Shown here one piece after another: positions 1-8,545 of a stretch of 64,000 bases of DNA (its first letter is position 1; every line of letters starts with the position of its first letter). The notes beneath the pieces were generated by a model, which was not told where the DNA came from, made no database searches, and worked only from the letters and a program-made list of their open reading frames with translations. This DNA comes from CAMWXW01 sp051650105. Its GTDB lineage: Bacteria > Desulfobacterota > Desulfovibrionia > Desulfovibrionales > Desulfovibrionaceae. A program made the position numbers and the translations under genes. The DNA lies in assembly GCA_051650105.1 (NCBI GenBank), contig JBOFIJ010000012.1, positions 1 through 64,000 of the forward strand, read 5' to 3'.

Positions 1-312
1 CACATATCACTTTCTTAACTGAAATCTTCTTATCACAACACACTATATACCTTTATTCCTTGTTAATAATAACCCCTTATTCTTTACTCGTTTTATTACA
101 AAACAACACCATAACCATATAATAATACGACTATATTTCTCTATTGAGATAAATACTATTCCTACTACTCTCTCTTTAAACAAATATATACACAATATAA
201 TACAATATTATTACATCATTCTCAAAACACAATTAATACTCTGGATCATAACAAAACAATTCAACACAAAACATAACATACATTAAAACAGATACTCTTC
301 CTTTTTATCTCT
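1..312. other. AT-rich gap, no gene seen
   Basis: Very AT-rich sequence with no open frame of convincing composition on either strand and no RNA gene or clear terminator that I can recognise. It lies downstream of the minus-strand O-acetylation pair. Confidence 0.5.
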
Positions 313-1263
313 TCACTTCCTATATAATTCGCACAATCTGTCTTCTAATATCTTCCTCACATATACGTGTTTCTTCACTCTGCCACTATACACTAAATGG
401 TACGGACTATCGAAAAAATATTTCTTATCGTACCACAATATCTCTTCTATTTCTTCTGCTTTACCACCAAAATATGATAATAAATTCAGCTGAATCTCCT
501 TAATTTCTTCTTCAATACCTTCTACAAAACTTCTTTCTATAGTCACTGGAACATAAATGACAGAAAACCCTTTTTTCAATATATGGGTTTTTATAAATTC
601 TTTGTAAAAACTGTGCACAACCTTTAGTTTTTGGATATCTACTTTTTCCTGTTTTTCATTTGAATATGTGGACTTCCTACCATAATGACTAATAGTATCT
701 CCATAATTATTCATTCCAATCTCTGTATATATACCACTCTTTTTTTTCACATTGCTTGATAATAATGTTTTTACCCAAATACCAATATCTCTTCCCACCT
801 GCCCCACTATAAAGGGAGCACATGATATATGTTCTTGTAATAATTTAAAGGATCCTCTAATATAAATTAAGTGACACATCTCTTGGCTTACAAAACCACT
901 ATATGACTTTTGCATCAATTCATACTCTGGAGAAAGAACAATAATATCTTTTTGGGGATTTAAAAAATCTTTATGCAGCTCCCAAATATTCTTCATTCCA
1001 TATGCAGCTGATCTACCTATATTTCTTACAGGTATTCCTAATTCTTCTGAAAGCATCTCTGCTGAAAAACCAAAACCCAATGAAGATCCTCCCATTAAAA
1101 TTATCCGCTTCTGACCATATGCCTTCTTCAAATATTCCAGATTTTTCTCCACTCCTGCATGATAACTATTTTTGTGATCATCTTTCTCTATACTCACAAA
1201 CCATATAAAAGTGATGAGAAGAATAATACCTATGTTAGCAAGAAAGACTAAAAGAATTCTCAT
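313..1263 (-). CDS. SGNH-type acetyl-transfer partner protein (DltD/AlgX-like)
   Basis: Predicted membrane-anchored SGNH-fold protein of 316 residues that probably works with the MBOAT acyltransferase just upstream in O-acetylation of an extracytoplasmic polymer. Residues 1-22 form a hydrophobic N-terminal segment. An SGNH block-I-like LMGGSSLGF lies near residue 55, and a C-terminal DSPYHL segment offers the Asp/His pair of such enzymes. The start was placed at the ATG at 1263 because AAGGGA precedes it by about 7 nt; an upstream in-frame ATG at 1338 lies inside the MBOAT gene and has no such site. The gap to the MBOAT stop is 11 bp, so the two are co-transcribed. The acetylated polymer cannot be told from sequence, and the family assignment rests on motifs only. 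Confidence 0.6.
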   Translation of the reverse strand: MRILLVFLANIGIILLITFIWFVSIEKDDHKNSYHAGVEKNLEYLKKAYGQKRIILMGGSSLGFGFSAEMLSEELGIPVRNIGRSAAYGMKNIWELHKDFLNPQKDIIVLSPEYELMQKSYSGFVSQEMCHLIYIRGSFKLLQEHISCAPFIVGQVGRDIGIWVKTLLSSNVKKKSGIYTEIGMNNYGDTISHYGRKSTYSNEKQEKVDIQKLKVVHSFYKEFIKTHILKKGFSVIYVPVTIERSFVEGIEEEIKEIQLNLLSYFGGKAEEIEEILWYDKKYFFDSPYHLVYSGRVKKHVYVRKILEDRLCELYRK

Positions 1264-1274
1264 TGTATTCCCTT

Positions 1275-2717
1275 TTAAAATTGAAAATAGAGAAAATCTG
1301 TTGATAAATCCACATTTATGTGTGAAAATATTATCCAAAACAAAAGACTATAGAATACTCCATGACACAAAACCTTTATTCTTTCATTTTTTAAGAAAGA
1401 AAACATATTTCCACTTAATCTTACATCCCTTCTTATTATAAAATCCATTATTGCTGCATACACAACATAACGAATACCCACTCCAAATCTGGCATCTTCA
1501 AATAACGAAGAGGAATACATTTTAGAAATATATGCTATTGCTTCCCCCATACTATCTGCTCTAAAGAAAACCCAGCTCGTTAGTATAAGCATAAATACTA
1601 ATAACCACCGGAATACGCTAAACATCCATTTTACATAAAGTAACACTTTAACTAATACTTCTTTTGTCCCCAAAATACTATGAAGAATATCTTCGCATAT
1701 CAATACCACTGCATGGTATATTCCCCATATAATAAAAGTCCAATTTGCTCCATGCCACAACCCACTTAGGCTCATAACTATAAAAATATTTCTGTACTTT
1801 ATTGGACGTCCCCTTTTACTACCTCCTAATGGAATATAAAGATAATCTCTAAAAAAAGTACTCAGTGATATATGCCATCTGTGCCAAAAATCGTGCAATG
1901 AGGTAGAAAAGTACGGTGTTCTGAAATTTGTCATTAATTCAAAACCCATTATCATCGCTATACCTATTGCTATTGTCGAATATCCAAAAAAATCTCCATA
2001 TATCTGAAAAGCAAAGTATATTGCCCCACGAAATAATGTACTTCCACTTACAATATCTACACTAGAAAAAATTTCATTCACAAAGGGAGCCAATGAATCT
2101 GCTATGAATATTTTATAAAATAATCCCATAATTATTAAACGAAGACCCTGTAAAATTCTATCCTCGTCATATTTCCATAATTCTAAAAATTGAGGTAACA
2201 GCATGCCTGCTCTCTCTATTGGACCAGCCACCAATTGAGGAAAAAAAGCAATGTACGTAGCAAAATGCAACAAATTTCTTGTGGCCTCTATTCTTCCTTT
2301 ATAAACATCTATAGAATAAGACAGTGCTTGGAATGTATAAAAAGAGATCCCCACTGGAAGAATAATTTGTAAAGTTACTTCAGATAATGAAAAACCCATT
2401 AAGGAAAGAGCAACACGTGCTTCCGCAATAAAAAAATTATAGTACTTAAATATTCCCAATATTCCCAGCGTTAACACTACTACAATAGGGACACTATACC
2501 TATATCGCTTGCTATATAATGAACCCAGATAGTTTATAACCGTACAAAAAATGATTAACAAAAGAAAACGATAATCCCATTTCGCATAGAAATAATAGCT
2601 AGATATAAGCAAAATAACATTTTGTACCACAACGGAAGCAAATAGATATGCATTACAAACCAGTAATGCAAATATGATAATAAAAAAGAACCAAAAATTA
2701 TATGTTGTAAATAACAT
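1275..2717 (-). CDS. MBOAT-family O-acyltransferase (AlgI-like)
   Basis: Polytopic membrane-bound O-acyltransferase that passes acetyl groups across the inner membrane, typically to alginate, cellulose or peptidoglycan. Family hallmarks are visible: HDFWHRWHISLSTFFRDYLY around residues 280-300, IPLGGSKRG just after it, and GLWHGANWTFIIWG with the presumed catalytic histidine. Many hydrophobic helices fill the 480 residues, close to the usual AlgI length. I prefer the ATG at 2717 (MLFTTYNFW) because AlgI proteins begin this way, although the frame is open to 2837 and that extension is also hydrophobic; no strong Shine-Dalgarno decides it. It forms an operon with the SGNH-like gene and is divergent from dprA. 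The acceptor polymer is unknown. Confidence 0.85.
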   Translation of the reverse strand: MLFTTYNFWFFFIIIFALLVCNAYLFASVVVQNVILLISSYYFYAKWDYRFLLLIIFCTVINYLGSLYSKRYRYSVPIVVVLTLGILGIFKYYNFFIAEARVALSLMGFSLSEVTLQIILPVGISFYTFQALSYSIDVYKGRIEATRNLLHFATYIAFFPQLVAGPIERAGMLLPQFLELWKYDEDRILQGLRLIIMGLFYKIFIADSLAPFVNEIFSSVDIVSGSTLFRGAIYFAFQIYGDFFGYSTIAIGIAMIMGFELMTNFRTPYFSTSLHDFWHRWHISLSTFFRDYLYIPLGGSKRGRPIKYRNIFIVMSLSGLWHGANWTFIIWGIYHAVVLICEDILHSILGTKEVLVKVLLYVKWMFSVFRWLLVFMLILTSWVFFRADSMGEAIAYISKMYSSSLFEDARFGVGIRYVVYAAIMDFIIRRDVRLSGNMFSFLKNERIKVLCHGVFYSLLFWIIFSHINVDLSTDFLYFQF

Positions 2718-2820
2718 TCTTAACAGAGTCCCCAATAACATATACATATAGCAGAGCAATAAGGTAACAAATACAACGCCACAATGCAATGCTTTTACTA
2801 TAAAAACATGAAATAATACC

Positions 2821-2849
2821 TTTACAAATACCACCATCTGATGTATAAT
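2821..2849 (+). promoter_or_regulatory. Sigma70-type promoter of dprA
   Basis: TTTACA at 2821-2826 and TATAAT at 2844-2849 are separated by 17 bp. The predicted start near 2856 gives a leader of roughly 19 nt before the GTG at 2875. Read by eye against the sigma70 consensus. Confidence 0.6.
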
Positions 2850-2874
2850 TAAGGAGAAGGTTGGGTGTTATATT

Positions 2875-4398
2875 GTGTCGAGTTTACACGCTTTACGAGA
2901 TGATGAAAAGCTTGAGCTTTGGGCTATGTTGTCCTTGCAATACACGTCTTTACTTACCCCAATATTATTCAAAAGGCTTCTTTCCTATTACTCCACGGCA
3001 GTAAATACTGTCAAGGCACTTTCTGATGGAGCCTTTTCTTGGGAACACGTCGGAGTTATGCATACCATAGCAGCATGCTATCTACAGCAAGAGTGGAAAG
3101 AAAAAGCAACCGCTGTTTGGAATGCCCTAGATTCTTTGAGTGATATTACTATCCTCCTTTATACCTCTGAAAAATACCCTTTTCTCCTAAAAAATATTGC
3201 CGACCCTCCAGCCATTTTGTACTGCTCTGGTGATATTACTCTTCTTTCCTCGCCTTCTGTCGCAATTATTGGATCTAGAAGAGCCAGCGCTGCTGGAAAA
3301 AAAATGACACATAGTATAGCGTCTGATATGGCATCTTTTGGTCTAACAGTTGTTTCTGGCCTTGCAGAAGGAATAGATACTGTTGCACATGAAGCCGCTC
3401 TTGAACATAATGCCACTATTGCTGTATTAGGTACTGGAATAAACCTTGTCTATCCAACAAAAAACAAAAATCTTTCTGAAAATATCCAAAAAAAAGGCTG
3501 CCTTGTTTCTGAATTCCCACCAAATGTTCCACCAAAACCGCATCATTTTCCAATTAGAAATAGAATTATAACTGGTCTCACTATTGGTGTTCTTGTTGTT
3601 GAAGCTGGCTTAAAAAGTGGAAGCCTTGTTACTGCAAAAATAGCTCTTGATCAAGGAAAAGAAGTTTATGTTGTTCCACCTCAATATACAAGCCGAACAA
3701 GTCTTGGCACGTTACAGCTTCTTGAAAACGGGGCAAAAGCCATTGTACAGGGAAAGGAACTTTTTGAGGATATTCTTCCACAAATTTCTGACTCTCTATT
3801 ATCTCCCTCTGTCAGAGCAAAATTATTGGAATACCAACTTAGTCTATCTGCAGCTCAAAAGGATTATTATCAAGAATTTTTAGATACTTTTCCTAGTACC
3901 TCTAGCCCATCGCCCAAAACAACTTCTGTACGAGAACACATACAAGGAGCCAGCACAACCATTCAACATAATGCTGCATCAAAAAAACCTCATAGTCTTT
4001 CTCATGAAATAAATAGAGCTCCCACTCCTGAAGCTATATCTGTTACAAAACAAGAACAAACACTCTCTGCCAAAAATATTGACTATCTCCATGAAGAATA
4101 CTCTCCTGAAATCACTCTTTCTTCCACATTTTCTCCTGAAGAATATAGAGTAGAGACGGAACATTCTTTTCAAGAAGAACTCATTAATCAAAGTTCTTCC
4201 GATATTCAATATGGTACATCCCCCGTTATGGAAGCAATCCTCTCTTTTTTACACGAAGGAAATAAATCAGCCGAAGAACTTTTTGATCTTATTGCCACAA
4301 GCTCTATCGATTCCATCACTACAGAGCTTATTATGCTAGAATTACAATCTCTCATACAAAAAGATCAAGATCAAATTTATGGCATGATCTACAAATAG
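2875..4398 (+). CDS. dprA: DNA-processing protein DprA
   Basis: DprA loads RecA onto single-stranded DNA taken up in transformation; it is also widely kept in bacteria without known competence. The Rossmann-like core spans about residues 125-300: VAIIGSRRAS, VVSGLAEGIDTVAHEAAL, AVLGTGINLVYP, a PHHFPIRNRIITGL segment and VVEAGLKSGSLVTA. A linker of about 140 Ser/Thr/Glu-rich residues (310-450) follows, then a winged-helix-like end (MEAILSFLHEGNKSAEEL...). At 507 residues it is longer than typical DprA, and the excess is the linker. GTG start at 2875; purine-rich AAGGAGAAGG lies at 2851-2860, but the spacing is longer than ideal. It is followed after 13 bp by xerC and shares its terminator. Confidence 0.9.
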   Translation: MSSLHALRDDEKLELWAMLSLQYTSLLTPILFKRLLSYYSTAVNTVKALSDGAFSWEHVGVMHTIAACYLQQEWKEKATAVWNALDSLSDITILLYTSEKYPFLLKNIADPPAILYCSGDITLLSSPSVAIIGSRRASAAGKKMTHSIASDMASFGLTVVSGLAEGIDTVAHEAALEHNATIAVLGTGINLVYPTKNKNLSENIQKKGCLVSEFPPNVPPKPHHFPIRNRIITGLTIGVLVVEAGLKSGSLVTAKIALDQGKEVYVVPPQYTSRTSLGTLQLLENGAKAIVQGKELFEDILPQISDSLLSPSVRAKLLEYQLSLSAAQKDYYQEFLDTFPSTSSPSPKTTSVREHIQGASTTIQHNAASKKPHSLSHEINRAPTPEAISVTKQEQTLSAKNIDYLHEEYSPEITLSSTFSPEEYRVETEHSFQEELINQSSSDIQYGTSPVMEAILSFLHEGNKSAEELFDLIATSSIDSITTELIMLELQSLIQKDQDQIYGMIYK

Positions 4399-4411
4399 GT
4401 AACATGTTATT

Positions 4412-5302
4412 ATGAATACTTTTGTTACAGAATTTATCCTCTACATTCAATATCAAAAAAATTATGCTGCTTCAACAATTTCTGCATATAAAACGGACAT
4501 ACAACAATTTCTTTCTTTCATACCAAAAGAATATACCACACCAGAACATATTCAAGTGGAAGATATTCGATACTTCCTTATGCAGCTTCACAAAGAGGAT
4601 TTTTCTAAACACTCTATTGTAAGAAAGCTCTCTTCCATTAGACATTTCTTTATTTTCTTGCTACGATTTCGCTATATTACAAAAAATCCTATGCTGTCTA
4701 TATCAAATCCAAAAACATATAAAAAACTTCCTACTGTTCTCAATGTAAAACAAGTACTATCTCTACTTGATACTCCAACAAAACATTCTCCCTTACAAAT
4801 ACGAGATAGGGCTCTTTTAGAATTATTATATGGTTCTGGATTACGTATTTCTGAAGCGTTGGCATTACGACTTCACGATATTAACTTACAACATAATATT
4901 ATACGAGTATTAGGAAAAGGTTCTGTTGAACGTCTCACACCTCTCACACAAAAAAGTACCTCACTTTTACTACAATGGATTCCACTAAGAAAACAGTATC
5001 TTACGACAAATTCAGATTTTCTCTTCATAGGAAAACAAGGAAATGTTTTGCACAGAAGACAAGCTAAAAGAATTGTAGATGCTCATTCCCAAAATGCTCA
5101 ATTACCCCAAGCTATTTCACCTCACACATTGCGTCACTGTTTTGCAACTCACTTATTAGAAAATGGTGCCGATATTAAAAGCGTTCAGGAATTACTTGGA
5201 CATAAAAGACTTTCTACTACACAAAAATATACACATCTCTCTTTACAGAAAATTACTGAAGAGTATCACACAAATCATCCTCATAGCATACATAAGAAAT
5301 AA
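4412..5302 (+). CDS. xerC: Tyrosine recombinase XerC
   Basis: Tyrosine recombinase of 296 residues that resolves chromosome dimers at dif with a partner Xer protein. The N-terminal SAM-like DNA-binding domain occupies residues 1-90. The catalytic domain shows the first Arg in LLYGSGLRISEALAL, a Lys in the beta-hairpin, HTLRHCFATHLLENGAD with the H-x-x-R, and GHKRLSTTQKYTHL with the second His and nucleophilic Tyr. Length is normal for Xer. It starts 13 bp after dprA, so the two form one transcript. XerC rather than XerD is chosen from the overall look of the core motif; the distinction is uncertain. Confidence 0.85.
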   Translation: MNTFVTEFILYIQYQKNYAASTISAYKTDIQQFLSFIPKEYTTPEHIQVEDIRYFLMQLHKEDFSKHSIVRKLSSIRHFFIFLLRFRYITKNPMLSISNPKTYKKLPTVLNVKQVLSLLDTPTKHSPLQIRDRALLELLYGSGLRISEALALRLHDINLQHNIIRVLGKGSVERLTPLTQKSTSLLLQWIPLRKQYLTTNSDFLFIGKQGNVLHRRQAKRIVDAHSQNAQLPQAISPHTLRHCFATHLLENGADIKSVQELLGHKRLSTTQKYTHLSLQKITEEYHTNHPHSIHKK

Positions 5303-5374
5303 CATAATCTTCCAAATTCCTCTATATTTTTTATTTTGGAATACAATATATTAGAATTTACTTATTTAGTATGT

Positions 5375-5413
5375 ACAACAAGCATTTTGTAAAGATGCTT
5401 GTTGTCATTTTTT
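5375..5413 (+). terminator. Rho-independent terminator of dprA-xerC
   Basis: A perfect 11-bp stem (ACAACAAGCAT at 5375-5385 against ATGCTTGTTGT at 5395-5405) with a 9-nt loop is followed by C, A and six T. It ends the dprA-xerC unit before trmL. Confidence 0.85.
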
Positions 5414-5482
5414 CTATACAAATACTATATCACTTTGCAAAAATACATAGTATACTATGGCAGCATCATTTAAGGAGATTCT

Positions 5483-5968
5483 ATGCATGTAGCCTTATAC
5501 CAACCAGAGATCCCTCCTAATACTGGAAATATTGCCAGGCTGTGTGCTGGGTTTTCTGTTCCCCTTCACCTTATTAAACCCCTGGGATTTTCCTTAGAAG
5601 ATAAATATTTGAAAAGAGCTGGTTTGGATTATTGGGAATTTGTATCATTATTTGTTTGGGATTCCTATTCATCGTTCACAGCCAAGCACCATTCTCGTTA
5701 TGTTTATGCAAGTTCTCAATGTGGTGTTCCTTTACACGAATATCCTTTTTCATCAGAAGATACCATTATATTGGGACCAGAAACACGAGGAATACCAAAA
5801 GATATCTTACAAGAAGAATTGGCTCTTGCAAAAAAAGAAAAGAGAAGGGAAAATATTGTGCGAATTAATACAAGAAAGGAAGTTCGTAGCTTAAATCTTG
5901 CCACTGTTACAGGAATAATATTATATCAGGCACTTCTTATTTCTAGCCCTATTAAAGCAATACATTAA
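5483..5968 (+). CDS. trmL: tRNA (cytidine/uridine-2'-O-)-methyltransferase TrmL
   Basis: SPOUT-fold SAM-dependent enzyme that 2'-O-methylates the wobble base (position 34) of tRNA-Leu species. Signature elements: PEIPPNTGNIARLC at residues 8-21, GPETRGIP around 92-99, and the knot-forming RSLNLATVTGIILYQAL near 135-151. At 161 residues it has the family length. The ATG at 5483 follows AAGGAG with about 5 nt spacing. TATACT at 5451-5456 could be its -10, but I see no good -35. It is a single-gene unit between two terminators. Confidence 0.9.
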   Translation: MHVALYQPEIPPNTGNIARLCAGFSVPLHLIKPLGFSLEDKYLKRAGLDYWEFVSLFVWDSYSSFTAKHHSRYVYASSQCGVPLHEYPFSSEDTIILGPETRGIPKDILQEELALAKKEKRRENIVRINTRKEVRSLNLATVTGIILYQALLISSPIKAIH

Positions 5969-5978
5969 GTATTGCTTT
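5954..5978 (+). terminator. Hairpin at the end of trmL
   Basis: Perfect 10-bp stem AAAGCAATAC (5954-5963) and GTATTGCTTT (5969-5978) whose loop contains the trmL stop codon. The following tract (CCTCTTTG) is not a clean T run, so termination strength is uncertain. Confidence 0.55.
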
Positions 5979-6936
5979 CCTCTTTGAAACATAGTACGAT
6001 TGCCGTTCTGCTATACTGATAACAAAAGGAATGTTTCTTCGCTTTATCCCAGCGTCATTGTTATACAATACTATCTTTCCCTATACTATTCTTTTCATCA
6101 ATAGTATCCTCATAATAGAAGGAACACATCTTTTCTCTGGTATGTATTCATTCATAAAAAACATACTTTTACTATTATTGCAGTGTATAATACCTCTACA
6201 ACATAATAGTTAAAGTAATACATTGTATACTCATTTTATTCTCCTAAATATGGAGCTATACGTACCAAGACACTCCCACTTTTTGATGGTACATAATTAG
6301 CTCATACTATAAAAAATACTCTTTCACAGGATACATGCTTTGCACATAAGCCTTCTCTTTTTTTCTATACTAACAAAAGGACTATATATTCCTTCCGTGA
6401 AGATAATTCAGTATAACGCTTCACACGTTCATTTGCTATACTACAGTGAATTCATGTACTAATAGCTCTCCTATACTATGTGCTTACTACTTATTCCTCG
6501 TGCATCTTCACTCATATACCTACCTCTTTCTTACTTATAAAAAATGCACAATTGTGCATACAAAATACAAGAATACTCTCTACACAAAAAATCAACTGCT
6601 CACCAATTCAATCGCCTCACATGAAAAACAATATACAGAAATAAAAAATAGAATACGTAAGAATTTCTAATAAATCAATTTTCTCTCACAAGTACAAAAT
6701 TGTTATCCTACATACCATGTTATTGTTACCCATATCTTCATGTTCAAGCACAAACAGCCATCTTATACCAACACTGTTATGCAACAGAAAAATAGAATAT
6801 TCCTTCAATAAAATTAAAAATTTGCCACTATTATAACACCTTATATTCTCCATTTAACATGGCTCTTTTTTTCAAGCTTATATGCTAAAACGTAATATAA
6901 AATGGTGTCTGACCGTTATGTACGATGTAAAAGACA
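5979..6936. other. Long gap with repeated TATACT boxes, no recognised gene
   Basis: Almost 1 kb without a recognisable gene. A hydrophobic 60-codon frame at 6031-6213 has AAAAGGA directly before its ATG but resembles nothing I know. CTATACT occurs several times (near 6011, 6363, 6434 and 6472), sometimes with ACAAAAGGA after it. Probably degenerated sequence plus promoter-like boxes. Confidence 0.4.
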
Positions 6937-6965
6937 TTTACAATACTTCACATTTTTGTTATACT
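6937..6965 (+). promoter_or_regulatory. murJ promoter predicting a leaderless mRNA
   Basis: TTTACA at 6937-6942, 17-bp spacer, TATACT at 6960-6965. The first plausible murJ ATG (6974) lies 8 nt downstream, where transcription itself should begin, and no Shine-Dalgarno lies between. Confidence 0.6.
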
Positions 6966-6973
6966 ACTCCACT

Positions 6974-8536
6974 ATGTTACGCAAGTTTTTAACACGAACA
7001 CAACACATTGGATTTGCCACAATACTTATTTCCATTAGCATTCTCCTTTCTCGATTCATGGGATTATTTCGTGATAAAATTATATCTTGGCAGTTTGGGG
7101 CTACTATAGAGAGCGATATCTACTTCCTTTCTTTTATTTTGCCAGATTTTATTAATTATCTTCTTGCTGGAGGATATTTCTCTATCATCCTCATTCCTTT
7201 TTTTTCCCGATATTTTGATGAAAATGAAAAAGAAGGATACCAATTTTTTATTAGTGTCTTTTTATGGGTTTCCCTTATTATCACATCAATAACATTTCTC
7301 TGCTTGATATTTGCATCAGAAATAACCACAATGCTCGCACCTACATATTCACAACAAGAACAAGCAAGACTCACTCTTTTTCTTCGCATTATTTTACCTG
7401 CTCAAATATTCTTTCTCTCTGGAGCTGTTTTTTCTGCACTACTTTATATGAGAAGGCAATTTATTATTCCAGCACTCATGCCACTTATATATAATTTATC
7501 CATCATTTTAGGAGGACTTCTTATTCCTTCTGAAGGGATGGAAGGCTATTGTTATGGTGTACTTATTGGTGCTTTCATTGGTGCTTTTATTTTACCAATA
7601 TATGGAATAATACAAGGAGGATTTTCTTTTCACATATCTTTTTTCCATAAAGGACTTATTGCATGCTTTCTTGTCGCTTTACCCCTTATGCTGGGACAGT
7701 CTATTACTGTTCTTGAAGAGCAGTATATCCGATTCTTTTCTTCATTCTTAGATTCTGGCTTTGTGAGTATATTACAATATGCTAGAAGAATTATGCTTTT
7801 ACCTGTAGGTGTTATTGCGCAAGCCATCGGCGTAGCCTCATACCCTCTTCTTAGTGCTTTACTTGCCCAAAATAAAGAAGAAGAATTTGCTAGCGAATTC
7901 AAAAAAAGTCTTTATAGCACTATCGATATCATTATTCCGCTCTCACTACTTATGATTATTCTTGCTAAGCCCATTATAAGCCTTATTTTCCACGGAGGGG
8001 CTTTTACTTCTCATGATGTGTTAAAGGCTACACCTCTTTTACAAATACTTCTTCTTGGAGTCCCTTTCTGGGCTATTCAACAATTACTTTCAAGAGCCTT
8101 CTATGCATATAAAAATACTCTTTTACCTACCATTATTGGTACTATTATTAGCATTATCATTATTCCAGTATACATATATCTTGGTGAACATTATTCAGCA
8201 CAAGGAATTGCTCTTGCTAGCACTATAGGCATTATTATATATAGTTTCTTTCTCCTTTTTGCCTGGAAAAGAAAGTATGCTATTACCGCAATAGACGGAC
8301 TTTATAAAAGAATGTTTTTAGTTCAAATAGAATGTCTTCCAAGTATAATTCTTACCATAATCGCTATTTCCTTTTTAGAAAACCTTTTTCCTTCTGAATC
8401 CTTATTTTCCATCACAACTGCATTTTTTATAAATACTTGTGGAAGCCTTATCTTTTTGATATCATACCTACTTACACTCTTCATATACAATAAAGAACGT
8501 CTTGTGCAATTACAAAAAAGTATTTTACGAAAATAA
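6974..8536 (+). CDS. murJ: Lipid II flippase MurJ
   Basis: Inner-membrane MOP-superfamily transporter that flips lipid II for peptidoglycan synthesis. The 520 residues hold about 14 hydrophobic segments. The family N-terminus is clear (SRFMGLFRDKIISWQFGA, then DIYFLSFILPDFINYLLAGG), as is the LPVGVIAQAIGVASYPLL segment mid-protein. The ATG at 6974 (MLRKFLTR) was chosen because homologues begin about 20 residues before SRFMGLFRD. An in-frame ATG at 6902 would add 24 unrelated residues and would lie upstream of the promoter. No ribosome binding site precedes 6974, which suggests a leaderless message. manC starts 9 bp after the stop, so they are one operon. Confidence 0.9.
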   Translation: MLRKFLTRTQHIGFATILISISILLSRFMGLFRDKIISWQFGATIESDIYFLSFILPDFINYLLAGGYFSIILIPFFSRYFDENEKEGYQFFISVFLWVSLIITSITFLCLIFASEITTMLAPTYSQQEQARLTLFLRIILPAQIFFLSGAVFSALLYMRRQFIIPALMPLIYNLSIILGGLLIPSEGMEGYCYGVLIGAFIGAFILPIYGIIQGGFSFHISFFHKGLIACFLVALPLMLGQSITVLEEQYIRFFSSFLDSGFVSILQYARRIMLLPVGVIAQAIGVASYPLLSALLAQNKEEEFASEFKKSLYSTIDIIIPLSLLMIILAKPIISLIFHGGAFTSHDVLKATPLLQILLLGVPFWAIQQLLSRAFYAYKNTLLPTIIGTIISIIIIPVYIYLGEHYSAQGIALASTIGIIIYSFFLLFAWKRKYAITAIDGLYKRMFLVQIECLPSIILTIIAISFLENLFPSESLFSITTAFFINTCGSLIFLISYLLTLFIYNKERLVQLQKSILRK

Positions 8537-8545
8537 GGATCTTCT

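Noticed and set aside
6031..6213. 60-codon hydrophobic frame as a small membrane protein
   Set aside because: Has a purine-rich site before ATG, but AT-rich DNA easily gives hydrophobic frames and no similarity is recognised.
6902..6973. Upstream ATG extending murJ by 24 residues
   Set aside because: Extension is unlike MurJ N-termini, lies across the predicted promoter and has no ribosome site.
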